This document shows positions 40,260 through 47,897 of a stretch of 64,000 nucleotides of DNA, piece by piece; position 1 is the first letter of the stretch; each line of letters begins with the position of its first letter. A program made the translations under genes and the position numbers. Where the stretch lies: positions 124,001 through 188,000 of the forward strand of contig DAINDE010000001.1 in NCBI GenBank assembly GCA_036732025.1, written 5' to 3'. Source of the DNA: SSSZ01 sp036732025. GTDB taxonomy: Bacteria; Pseudomonadota; Gammaproteobacteria; Burkholderiales; Rhodocyclaceae. The notes beneath the pieces were generated by a model. The model searched no databases, was not told the origin of the DNA, and saw only the letters and a program-made list of their open reading frames with translations.

Positions 40260-41011
40260 ATCCCCGGATCACCGACTGGAGCGGCCGGCGGGTCTGGCTG
40301 GTCGGCGCTTCCACCGGCATCGGCGCCGCCCTGGCCCGGGAACTGCACGGGCGGGGCGCCCACCTGGCCCTCTCCGCCCGCGACCCGGGCCGACTGGCCG
40401 CCCTGGGGCTCGCCGGGGCCCTCCTCGTCCCCTGCGACGCCACCGACAGCGAGGCCCTGGCCGCCGCCCGCACGATCGTGCGGCACGCCCTCGGCGGCCT
40501 CGACCTGGTGGTCTATCTGGCCGGCGACTACGTGCCCATGGGGGCCGACAACGTCAACCTGGCCACCGCCGAGCGGGTCGTCGCGGTCAATTTCCTCGGC
40601 GCCATGCGCCTGGCTGCCACCGTGCTGGGCGACCTCGCCCCGGGGAGCGGCATCGCCTTCGTCGCCAGCGTAGCCGGTTATCGTGGCCTGCCCAGGGCCC
40701 TCTGCTACGGGCCCGGCAAGGCGGCACTGATCCACTTTGCCGAGTGCCTCCATCTCGATCTGGCGCCCAGGGGCATCGGCGTCTGGGTCATCAATCCCGG
40801 TTTCGTGGCCACCCGCCTCACCGCCCGCAACGATTTCGCCATGCCTGCCCTGCTTGCTCCAGAATCCGCCGCCCGCGCCATGGTCGAAGGTTTTGCCGGA
40901 GGCCGCTTCGAAATCCATTTCCCCAAGCGTTTCACCCGCGTCCTCAAGGTACTGGCGCTGCTGCCGTATCGCTGGTATTTCTCCTTGGTGCGCCGATTCA
41001 CCGGAGGCTGA
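40256..41011 (+). CDS. Short-chain dehydrogenase/reductase
   Basis: 251 residues. Nucleotide-binding GASTGIGAALARELHGRG, structural DLVVYLAGDYVP, catalytic Ser in VASVAGYRGLP and YGPGK giving the Tyr-x-x-x-Lys pair. C-terminus RVLKVLALLPYRWYFSLVRR is hydrophobic and may touch the membrane. NAD(P)-dependent; likely acts on a lipid intermediate in the same pathway as its neighbours, an inference from position. Confidence 0.8.
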   Translation: MNPRITDWSGRRVWLVGASTGIGAALARELHGRGAHLALSARDPGRLAALGLAGALLVPCDATDSEALAAARTIVRHALGGLDLVVYLAGDYVPMGADNVNLATAERVVAVNFLGAMRLAATVLGDLAPGSGIAFVASVAGYRGLPRALCYGPGKAALIHFAECLHLDLAPRGIGVWVINPGFVATRLTARNDFAMPALLAPESAARAMVEGFAGGRFEIHFPKRFTRVLKVLALLPYRWYFSLVRRFTGG

Positions 41012-41012
41012 C

Positions 41013-41438
41013 ATGAACCTCGACGCCCTCATCGACTTCTATCAAACCCTCACGCCGGCAAGCGTCAGCCGCTTCGGCGATTTCTACGCCGAGGACGCTT
41101 ATTTCAAGGACCCGTTCAACGAGGTGCGCGGCCTCAAACCCATCTGTCGCATCTTCGAACACATGTTCACCCAGGTGTCGGAACCGCGCTTCGTCGTCAC
41201 CGAGCGGATGGGGGACAACGGCGGCGCCTTCCTGATCTGGGAGTTCCACTTCCGCATCCCCGTCTGGGGCTGCGGCAAACCGACGGTCATGCGCGGGGTG
41301 TCACACCTGCGATTCGACGCGGACGGCCGTGTCGCCTTCCACCGGGACTACTGGGATACAGCCGAGGAGCTCTACATGAAGCTTCCGGCGCTGGGCCCCC
41401 TCATGCAGGGGGTACGATGGGCACTATCCGCCCGCTGA
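41013..41438 (+). CDS. NTF2/SnoaL-like protein
   Basis: 141 residues. The cone-shaped NTF2 fold pattern is seen in DFYAEDAYFKDPFNEVRGLKPICRIFEHMF, FLIWEFHFRIPVWG and HLRFDADGRVAFHRDYWDTAEELY. Last gene of the LitR-linked operon, beginning right after the dehydrogenase stop. Relatives bind hydrophobic ligands or act as isomerases; specific function unknown. Followed by a bidirectional terminator. Confidence 0.75.
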   Translation: MNLDALIDFYQTLTPASVSRFGDFYAEDAYFKDPFNEVRGLKPICRIFEHMFTQVSEPRFVVTERMGDNGGAFLIWEFHFRIPVWGCGKPTVMRGVSHLRFDADGRVAFHRDYWDTAEELYMKLPALGPLMQGVRWALSAR

Positions 41439-41464
41439 TCCCTTGCCGTCCCCCGAGGCAACAA

Positions 41465-41497
41465 AAAACCCGCTGAGCATTGCGCTGAGCGGGTTTT
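41465..41497. terminator. Bidirectional terminator between lipid operon and tRNA-Val
   Basis: Arms AAAACCCGCT (41465-41474) and AGCGGGTTTT (41488-41497), with A and T runs on the outer sides. Serves the plus-strand operon and the minus-strand tRNA gene. Confidence 0.8.
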
Positions 41498-41511
41498 AGT
41501 CATCCGGGAAC

Positions 41512-41586
41512 TGGTGGGCGGCACAGGGTTCGAACCTGTGACCCCTGCCGTGTGAAGGCAGTGCTCTACCACTGAGCTAGCCGCCC
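41512..41586 (-). tRNA. tRNA-Val (CAC)
   Basis: Minus strand: acceptor GGGCGGC pairs with GCCGCCC, D-arm TAGCTCAGTGGTAGAGCA, anticodon stem CTGCC/GGCAG with loop TTCACAC (anticodon CAC, reading GUG), T-arm GGTTCGAACC, discriminator A and encoded CCA (41512-41514). Confidence 0.93.
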
Positions 41587-41683
41587 AATTCAGGAAGGCG
41601 CGCATTTAACCACAAGTTGCCGGGACGGTCAAACCGGCCCTCGGCTAGAATAGCGCCCTTCACGCATCCACCGGTTTCCTTCC

Positions 41684-43078
41684 ATGTCGCAAGTCCGCAC
41701 CCGTTTCGCCCCCAGCCCCACCGGCTTCCTGCACATCGGCGGCGCCCGCACCGCCCTCTTCTCCTGGGCCTATGCCCGCCGCCACGGTGGCAAGTTCATC
41801 CTGCGCATCGAGGACACCGACGTCGCCCGCTCCACCCCCGAGGCCGTGCAGGCCATCATCGACGGCATGGAGTGGCTGGGGCTCGCCCACGACGAAGGGC
41901 CTTTCTACCAGATGCAGCGCATGGACCGCTACAAGGAAGTGATCCAGCAGATGCTCAACGCCGGCACCGCCTATTACTGCTACACCACCCGCGAGGAACT
42001 GGACGCCCTGCGCGCCGAGCAGGAGGCAAGGAAGGAAAAGCCGCGCTATGACGGCCGCTGGCGCCCGGAACCGGGCAAGACCCTGCCTACACCACCTGCC
42101 GGCGTTCCCCCCGTGGTGCGCTTCAAGAACCCCAAAGACGGCGTCGTCGCCTGGGACGACCAGGTCAAGGGCCGTATCGAATTCGCCAACGCCGAACTGG
42201 ACGACCTCATCATCGCCCGGGCCGATGGCACGCCCACCTACAACTTCTGCGTGGTGGTGGACGACTGGGACATGGGCATCACCCACGTCATCCGCGGCGA
42301 CGACCACGTGAACAACACGCCCCGCCAGATCAACATCCTCGCCGCCCTGGGCGCCGACGTGCCCCAATACGGCCACCTCTCCATGATCCTGGGCGACGAC
42401 GGCACCAAGCTCTCCAAGCGCCACGGCGCCGTCTCGGTCATGCAGTATGACGAGGACGGCTACCTGCCCGAGGCGGTCATCAACTACCTCGCCCGCCTGG
42501 GCTGGTCCCATGGCGATGACGAGATCTTTTCCCGGGAGCAGTTGGTGGAATGGTTCGACCTCGACCACATCACCGCCTCCGCCGCCCAGTTCAACACCGA
42601 AAAGCTACTCTGGTTGAACCAGCACTACATGAAGCTGACCCCGGCCAGCGAACTGGCCGCCAAGGTGCAGGCCCGCCTCGCCGCCCGCGGCGTCGATACC
42701 AGCCGTGGGCCCGACCTCGCCCAGGCCGTCGCCCTCTACCAGGACCGCTGCAACACCCTGAACGTGCTGGCCGACGCCGTGGAGGTTTTCTACGTCCCTG
42801 TCGAGCCCCATGCCGAGCTGCTGGCCCAGCACCTGAGCGACGAAGCCCGCCCCGCCCTGGCCGACTTCGCCGCCGGCATCGCCACGGTGGCCTGGGAAGC
42901 CCCGGCCATCAATGCCCTCATCAAGGAGACGGTGGCCAGGCATGGCCTCAAGATGCCCAAGCTGGCCATGCCGCTGCGCGTGCTCCTCACCGGCCAGGCC
43001 CAGACGCCGTCGGTGGACGCCGTGGTGGCCCTCATCGGCCGGGAAAAGGTGCTGGAAAAGCTGGCTGCCCGCCATTGA
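41684..43078 (+). CDS. gltX: Glutamyl-tRNA synthetase
   Basis: 464 residues. Class I motif HIGG in RFAPSPTGFLHIGGARTALF (16-20 region) and the KMSKS-type KLSKRHG near 241-247. DTDVARSTPEAV and the anticodon-binding helical C-domain complete the protein. Charges tRNA-Glu; a tRNA-Glu gene lies 180 bp downstream. The absence of a zinc-binding cysteine cluster is common in proteobacterial GltX. Confidence 0.96.
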   Translation: MSQVRTRFAPSPTGFLHIGGARTALFSWAYARRHGGKFILRIEDTDVARSTPEAVQAIIDGMEWLGLAHDEGPFYQMQRMDRYKEVIQQMLNAGTAYYCYTTREELDALRAEQEARKEKPRYDGRWRPEPGKTLPTPPAGVPPVVRFKNPKDGVVAWDDQVKGRIEFANAELDDLIIARADGTPTYNFCVVVDDWDMGITHVIRGDDHVNNTPRQINILAALGADVPQYGHLSMILGDDGTKLSKRHGAVSVMQYDEDGYLPEAVINYLARLGWSHGDDEIFSREQLVEWFDLDHITASAAQFNTEKLLWLNQHYMKLTPASELAAKVQARLAARGVDTSRGPDLAQAVALYQDRCNTLNVLADAVEVFYVPVEPHAELLAQHLSDEARPALADFAAGIATVAWEAPAINALIKETVARHGLKMPKLAMPLRVLLTGQAQTPSVDAVVALIGREKVLEKLAARH

Positions 43079-43099
43079 TGGAATTGCCCCGCCCGGGTG

Positions 43100-43128
43100 T
43101 TTACAAGGCGGGGCCGAGTCCCTATAAT
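43100..43128 (+). promoter_or_regulatory. Promoter of the tRNA-Ala/tRNA-Glu pair
   Basis: -35 TTTACA (43100-43105), 17-bp spacer, -10 TATAAT (43123-43128), 20 bp ahead of tRNA-Ala. A GC-rich GCGCGC follows, like stringent discriminators. Confidence 0.82.
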
Positions 43129-43147
43129 GCGCGCTCTTTCACGGCAC

Positions 43148-43223
<76 letters not shown>

Positions 43224-43255
43224 AGCAACCGTGAAAGAAACGCAGCACCGTCCGG

Positions 43256-43331
43256 GTCCCCATCGTCTAGAGGCCTAGGACACCGCCCTTTCACGGCGGT
43301 AACCGGGGTTCGAATCCCCGTGGGGACGCCA
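43256..43331 (+). tRNA. tRNA-Glu (TTC)
   Basis: Acceptor GTCCCCA/TGGGGAC, anticodon stem CCGCC/GGCGG with loop CTTTCAC (anticodon TTC), T-arm GGGGTTCGAATCCCC, terminal GCCA. 76 nt. Cotranscribed with tRNA-Ala 32 bp upstream. Confidence 0.95.
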
Positions 43332-43389
43332 GGGATTCCGAAGGCACGCTTCCAATGGGAACCGTGCCTTTTTCGTTTGCATGACGCCA

Positions 43390-43420
43390 ACAAAAAACCC
43401 GGCCGCAGCCGGGTTTTCCT
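43390..43420 (-). terminator. Terminator of the HU gene
   Basis: Arms AAAACCCGGC and GCCGGGTTTT around a short loop; the A run at 43392-43397 gives a T run on the minus strand, 20 bp after the HU stop. Confidence 0.82.
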
Positions 43421-43436
43421 GGGATGTTCGGAAGGC

Positions 43437-43715
43437 TTACTTGCCGTTGACGGCGGCCTTCAGCTTGGCGCCGGCGGAGAACTTGGGAGCCTTGGAAGCG
43501 GCGATCTTCAGTTCGGCGCCGGTCTTGGGATTGCGGCCGGTGCGGGCAGCGCGCGCGGCGACGGAGAAGGTGCCGAAGCCGATCAGGCTGATGGAATCGC
43601 CCTTGGCCAGGGTTTCGCCGACGATCTCGGTGAGGGCGTCGATGGCTCGGCCGGCAGCAGCCTTGGACATGTCGCAGCGGGCGGCGAGGGCGTCGATCAG
43701 GTCGGTCTTGTTCAT
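43437..43715 (-). CDS. hupB: DNA-binding protein HU
   Basis: 92 residues from ATG 43715. MNKTDLIDALAARCDMSKAAA at the start, GDSISLIGFGTFSVAARAARTGRNP with the minor-groove arm RNPKTG, and KAPKFSAGAKLKAAVNGK at the end: all HU features. Small nucleoid protein that bends DNA as a dimer. A Cys at position 14 is a little unusual. The longer frame to 44180 is a shadow. Symbol hupB is the usual one for a single-copy HU in this group. Confidence 0.93.
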   Translation of the reverse strand: MNKTDLIDALAARCDMSKAAAGRAIDALTEIVGETLAKGDSISLIGFGTFSVAARAARTGRNPKTGAELKIAASKAPKFSAGAKLKAAVNGK

Positions 43716-43883
43716 GCTTGATCCCTTGGTGATGTTGAAAAAGGGGCGATTATGCTGGCGCTTCCCAGGCGGCGCAAGGAAAATCGTGCCATTGCCGGCC
43801 GCAATCGCCACGGGACGGAGCATTGCGCCGGCCTCCCTTGCCGTGCCCCTCTCTGCCGGCGGCGCTCTGGTATCCTCAACGCC

Positions 43884-44781
43884 ATGGCCAACCTGCCCAT
43901 CCGCTACGTCGAACCGGTCTATCGCCCGCCCAGCGAGGCGGAATCGCTCGTTCTGCCGGTCACCGACGGCTGTTCCTGGAACCGCTGCACCTTCTGCGAG
44001 ATGTATACGGCGCCCGAGAAAGCGTTCCGTGCCCGCAACGAGGCCGAGGTGATGGAGAGCATCCGCCGCTGCGGCGAACGCTTCGGCACGGACGTGCGCC
44101 GCGTTTTCCTCGCCGACGGCGACGCCACGGTGCTGCCTACCCGCCGCCTGCTGGCCATCCTGGCAGCCATCCGCACCCACCTGCCGGCGGTGCGCCGCAT
44201 CTCCAGCTACTGCCTGCCGCGCAACCTGCGCAAGAAATCCGCTGCCGACATCCGGGCGCTGGCCGAGGCCGGCCTGTCCATGGTCTATGTAGGCGCCGAG
44301 TCGGGGGACGACACGGTGCTGGAGCGGGTGCGCAAGGGGGAAACCTTCGACAGCACCCGGGAGGCCCTGGACAAGCTGGGCGAGGCGGGCATCAGCCGCT
44401 CGGTGATGATCCTCAACGGCCTGGGGGGGGAAGGCTTACTCCCGCCAACATGCCGAAAACTCCGCCCGCCTCGCCAACGCCACCCAGCCCGAATACCTGG
44501 CCACCCTTGTGGTGAGCTTCCCCCTGGGCGAAGCGCGCTTCCGGGCCGATTTCCCGGAATGGGAGCCCCTCGTCCCGCCGGAGTTGTTCGCCGAAATGGA
44601 AATCTTCCTGGATCGCCTGGAACTTCGCCGCACGGTCTTCCGCAGCGACCATGCCTCCAACTGGCTGGTGCTCAAGGGAACCCTGGGCGCCGACAAGGAA
44701 CGCCTGCTGGCCCAGGTGCGGCAGGCCATCGCCCGGCCCGAAGCCGCGCCGCTGCGCCCGGCCTGGCTGCGGGGCCTGTAA
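43884..44781 (+). pseudogene. Radical SAM protein, interrupted by +1 frameshift in a G8 run
   Basis: The first part (43884-44432) encodes MANLPIRYVEPVYRPP, the iron-sulfur motif TDGCSWNRCTFCEMY (Cys-x4-Cys-x2-Cys) and MVYVGAESGDDTVLERVRKGE up to ILNGLGG. At eight consecutive G (44423-44430) the frame must shift: with seven G it would continue GLGGKAYSRQHAENS and join the second part, which reads LATLVVSFPLGEARFRADFPEWEPLVPPEL and ends at 44781. The two parts together give a normal length of about 298 residues. The G run could be a sequencing error, a true mutation or a phase-variable switch. Substrate of this radical SAM family is unknown. Confidence 0.75.
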
Positions 44782-44785
44782 ACGC

Positions 44786-44819
44786 AAAAGCGCCGGTGGG
44801 CGAACCCACCGGCGCTTGC
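44786..44819. terminator. Terminator between radical SAM gene and Tim44-like gene
   Basis: Arms AAGCGCCGGTGGG (44788-44800) and CCCACCGGCGCTT (44805-44817) with loop CGAA; perfect 13-bp stem. T-rich tail is on the minus strand (plus-strand AAAA), so it mainly ends the minus gene. Confidence 0.8.
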
Positions 44820-44832
44820 GGACACCAGCCGC

Positions 44833-45684
44833 TTACTGGACCTGTTGGATGCCGGCCACGACCCAGCCGCGGCCGCCGTCCTTGGGCTTGACCATGTGCC
44901 AGATCTCGTCGAAGGGCTCGGCGGCGGCCTGGGCTTCCTCGCGGATCAAGCCGCTGAAGCGCACGCTGACGATGTAGCGCGAAGCTTCCTCCGTCACATC
45001 CAGCACCTCGGCATTGACGGTGACCACGTCGGTCTGCTGGCCGGCACCGGCGCGATCGGCCAGGTTCATCTTGATTTCCGCGAACATCTCGGGGGTGGTG
45101 AATTCGCGGATGTCTTCCAGGTTGCCGGCATCGTTGGCGGCCTGCAGGCGAATGAAATTGACCTTGGCGTTGCGCACGAAGCCGTCCACGTCGAAGCCGG
45201 CGGGGATGTTGCCGGCAGCGCCGGACGCGCCGCCCGCGGCAGGCTGCTGGACATCATAGGCGGGCTGGTTGCCGGAATACTGCATGCCATTGGCGCCGGC
45301 CATAGCAGGCTGCGGCCCCGCCCGACGACGCATGATGAAGCCGATCACCATCATCGCCACCACGACCAGGAGGCCGATCATCATCATCGACGCCAGTTCT
45401 TCGCCGAAACCGAAGTGGGAAGCCAGGGCGGCCAGGCCGATACCGGCGGCCAGGCCGGCCAGGGGGCCCATCCAGGAGCGCTTGGGCTGGGCGGCGGGGG
45501 CGGCGGCGGCCGTGGCCGGCGTGGTGGGTGCGGGGGCGGCGCTGGGCGCCTTCTGCGGTGTGACGGCCTGGCGCTGCATGCCGGAAGAGGTGCCGCCGCC
45601 GAAGCGCTTGGCGGCTTCGGCATCGCCGGTGGCGACGCTGAGGCCGAGGGCAAGCACGGCGGTCAGGAGGGTGAGGAATTTCAT
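44833..45684 (-). CDS. Tim44-like domain membrane protein
   Basis: 283 residues. Signal or membrane start (MKFLTLLTAVLALGLSVATGDAEA), a GGGTSSGMQRQ stretch, low-complexity Ala/Pro region (40-70), two hydrophobic helices (GPLAGLAAGIGLAALASHFG and MMMIGLLVVVAMMVIGFIM), then a Tim44-like domain from about 165 (DVDGFVRNAKVNFIRLQAANDAGNLEDIREFTTPEMFAEI, here quoted as adjacent helices; and FDEIWHMVKPKDGGRGWVVAGIQQ). The fold resembles the lipid-binding C-terminus of mitochondrial Tim44. Function in bacteria unclear. Confidence 0.8.
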   Translation of the reverse strand: MKFLTLLTAVLALGLSVATGDAEAAKRFGGGTSSGMQRQAVTPQKAPSAAPAPTTPATAAAAPAAQPKRSWMGPLAGLAAGIGLAALASHFGFGEELASMMMIGLLVVVAMMVIGFIMRRRAGPQPAMAGANGMQYSGNQPAYDVQQPAAGGASGAAGNIPAGFDVDGFVRNAKVNFIRLQAANDAGNLEDIREFTTPEMFAEIKMNLADRAGAGQQTDVVTVNAEVLDVTEEASRYIVSVRFSGLIREEAQAAAEPFDEIWHMVKPKDGGRGWVVAGIQQVQ

Positions 45685-45783
45685 GGATGTCTCCGTTATG
45701 GGAAAGAAACAGGAGAAGGATAACCCTCCCCACAGGTTCGATAAATCAGCACCACACTAAACGACACTTCGAAAAAACAGGAT

Positions 45784-45999
45784 TCACCGCCGTTGGCGCA
45801 AGGGCTCCAGGATACCGGAAAGGCCGTTGTGGTCGATCTCCTGCATCAACGCCAGCAACTGCCCCAGGCGCCCCGGCGGAAAACCGGTCCGGGCGAACCA
45901 GTTGAGATAATGGCCGGGGAGGTCGGCGAGCAGGCGCCCCTTGTACTTGCCGAAGGGCATTTCCGTGGTCACCAGCCGCTGCAGATCGTCCGGGCTCAC
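45784..45999 (-). CDS. DUF3820 small protein
   Basis: 71 residues from GTG 45999, in a GTGA overlap with the pepD stop. Carries the DUF3820 core MPFGKYKGRLLADLPGHYLNWF and ends GILEPLRQRR. The longer open frame (to 46152) runs through pepD and is not used. Family function unknown; likely translated together with pepD. Confidence 0.8.
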   Translation of the reverse strand: MSPDDLQRLVTTEMPFGKYKGRLLADLPGHYLNWFARTGFPPGRLGQLLALMQEIDHNGLSGILEPLRQRR

Positions 46000-47465
46000 G
46001 CTGCCAGATCTTCCAGAATGGCGACGAGCAGATGCCAGACGCGCCCGACGGAGGCGATCTCCACCGCCTCCCCCGGCGCGTGGGCGCCGCGGATGGTGGG
46101 GCCAAAGGAGACGATGTCCATGCCCGGGTAGCGGGCGGCGATGAGGCCGCACTCGAGACCGGCGTGGATCACCTGCACCTTCGATTCGCCGCCGAACTCC
46201 CGGTGGTAGACGGCCTGGCAGCGCGCCAACAGCGGTGATGCGGGATTCGGCGCCCAGCCGGGGTACTGGCCAGCCTTTTCGGCGACCGTGCCGGAAAGGG
46301 CGAAGAGGCTGACGATCTGGTCCGCCAGCGCTTCGGCGCCGCTGTCGATGAGGGAGCGCACCATGAAATTGCAGGTGCCGCCGGCAGGACCGAGGTCCAC
46401 CATGCCCAGGTTGCAGGACGTCTCCACCACCCCCGGCACGCTGCGGCTCTGCCGCCAGACACCGTGGGGAGCGGCATGCAGCGAGGCCAGCCAGACCGCC
46501 TGTTCGGCGCCGGCCAGGACGCCGTCGCAGGTGGCGTCACGGCAATGCACGGCGACGCCGTCGTCGATGCCGGCCAGTTCCCGGCGCAGCAAGTTCTGCC
46601 ACGCGGCGGCTGCCTCATCCACCGCCGCGGCACATTCGGCGGGCACCACCAACGTCGCCCAGGCCTCCCGCGGCAGGGCGTTGCGGGCGGTGCCGCCGTT
46701 CAGTGCCGCCAGACGCAGGGGGAAACGCCCTTCCAGGCTGCGCAACAGCCGCACCAGAATCTTGATGGCGTTGCCCCGCTCCTCGTGGATATCGACCCCG
46801 GAGTGGCCGCCCCGCAGACCCTGCACGGCGATGCGCCGGCCGACCCAGCCCGGCGGCGGCATCTCCCCCGGTCCCGGCCGCCGCACGTTGACGTCGAGGC
46901 CGCCGGCACAGCCCAGGTAGAACTCGCCCCATTCCTCGGTGTCGAGATTGAGCATCAGACGGCCCTGCAGCCAGCCGCCGGCCAGGCCCCGGGCCCCCCC
47001 CATGCCGGCCTCTTCGTCCACGGTGAACAGGGCCTCCAGGGGGCCGTGGCGCAGGCCGGCATCTTCCAGCACGGCCAGCATGAGGGCGACGCCGATGCCG
47101 TTGTCCGACCCCAGCGTCGTGCCCTCGGCGGCGAGCCAGCCATCGCGCCGCAGGGGGCGGATGGGGTCGCGGGTGAAGTCGTGGCAGGTATCGGCGTTCT
47201 TCTGGCACACCATATCCAGGTGCGCCTGCAGGACCACCGCCGGCGCCCCTCGCCGGCCCGGACTGGCGGGTTTGCGGACGAGCAGGTTGCCGGCGCCGTC
47301 CACGGCCGTGGCCAGCCCCCGGGCCTCCGCCCACCGCCGCAGGCATTCCCGGAGCGGCCCCTCGGCCTTGGAGGGGCGCGGCGTGGCGCAGAGCGTGGCG
47401 AAGTGCCGCCAGACGGCGGCGGGTTCGAGATCGGCGAATACCGGATCGAGGTCTCTTGTATCCAT
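45996..47465 (-). CDS. pepD: Aminoacyl-histidine dipeptidase (beta-alanyl-His dipeptidase)
   Basis: 489 residues from ATG 47465 (E. coli PepD 485). M20-type metallopeptidase: VLQAHLDMVCQKN with the first metal His-Asp, EGTTLGSDNGIGVALMLAVLED with the bridging Asp, FTVDEEAGMGGARGL with the catalytic Glu, NLDTEEWGEFYLGCAGG and LRGGHSGVDIHEERGNAIKI. Hydrolyses Xaa-His and other dipeptides in the cytoplasm with zinc. The upstream extension to 47627 lacks family resemblance. Confidence 0.92.
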   Translation of the reverse strand: MDTRDLDPVFADLEPAAVWRHFATLCATPRPSKAEGPLRECLRRWAEARGLATAVDGAGNLLVRKPASPGRRGAPAVVLQAHLDMVCQKNADTCHDFTRDPIRPLRRDGWLAAEGTTLGSDNGIGVALMLAVLEDAGLRHGPLEALFTVDEEAGMGGARGLAGGWLQGRLMLNLDTEEWGEFYLGCAGGLDVNVRRPGPGEMPPPGWVGRRIAVQGLRGGHSGVDIHEERGNAIKILVRLLRSLEGRFPLRLAALNGGTARNALPREAWATLVVPAECAAAVDEAAAAWQNLLRRELAGIDDGVAVHCRDATCDGVLAGAEQAVWLASLHAAPHGVWRQSRSVPGVVETSCNLGMVDLGPAGGTCNFMVRSLIDSGAEALADQIVSLFALSGTVAEKAGQYPGWAPNPASPLLARCQAVYHREFGGESKVQVIHAGLECGLIAARYPGMDIVSFGPTIRGAHAPGEAVEIASVGRVWHLLVAILEDLAA

Positions 47466-47581
47466 GGCGGCGTTGATTGGCGTGAAGGCGCCAATGGTAC
47501 GAAAAATCGCGGCGGGCCGCCGGCGTGAAACGGAGGAAACCGGCCCGCCGGGAAATTTCGGAAAAATCCTCGCCAAAGCAC

Positions 47582-47609
47582 TTGCATCGCCCGACGAAAT
47601 CCCTATAAT
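47582..47609 (+). promoter_or_regulatory. Promoter of tRNA-Asp
   Basis: -35 TTGCAT (47582-47587), 16-bp spacer, -10 TATAAT (47604-47609). About 80 nt of leader precede the tRNA. Confidence 0.7.
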
Positions 47610-47695
47610 GGCGACCTCGCTCAGCACACGGGATGTACGAAAGGTGCTGCAGGCAAGGATTTCCGGGCTGCCGAGCAGCCCGACAAGTCAAGCGC

Positions 47696-47772
47696 GGAGT
47701 GGTAGTTCAGTCGGTTAGAATACCGGCCTGTCACGCCGGGGGTCGCGGGTTCGAGTCCCGTCCACTCCGCCA
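47696..47772 (+). tRNA. tRNA-Asp (GTC)
   Basis: Acceptor GGAGTGG/CCACTCC, anticodon stem CCGGC/GCCGG with loop CTGTCAC (anticodon GTC), T-arm CGGGTTCGAGTCCCG, terminal GCCA. 77 nt. Confidence 0.95.
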
Positions 47773-47784
47773 ACCCATGCACGC

Positions 47785-47810
47785 AGAAAACCGGCTTCGG
47801 CCGGTTTTTT
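47785..47810 (+). terminator. Terminator of tRNA-Asp
   Basis: AAAACCGGC, short TTCG loop region, GCCGGTTTTTT: 9-bp stem followed by six T (47805-47810), 15 bp downstream of the tRNA. Confidence 0.85.
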
Positions 47811-47850
47811 GTTGCCCGTCCGCCAGGGATGCGCCACCTGGCATGTGGGG

Positions 47851-47856
47851 TATAAT
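47851..47856 (+). promoter_or_regulatory. -10 element TATAAT ahead of mltD
   Basis: Perfect -10 hexamer 42 bp before the mltD start; no good -35 at 16-18 bp upstream, so the promoter call is tentative. Confidence 0.45.
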
Positions 47857-47897
47857 CGTTTTTTCGTCGACCCCGTTCGTGCCAGGAGCAACCCTCT

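Noticed and set aside
44509..44781. Separate small gene for the C-terminal radical SAM part
   Set aside because: It has no start region of its own and continues the upstream gene after a single-base change in the G run, so it is one broken gene.
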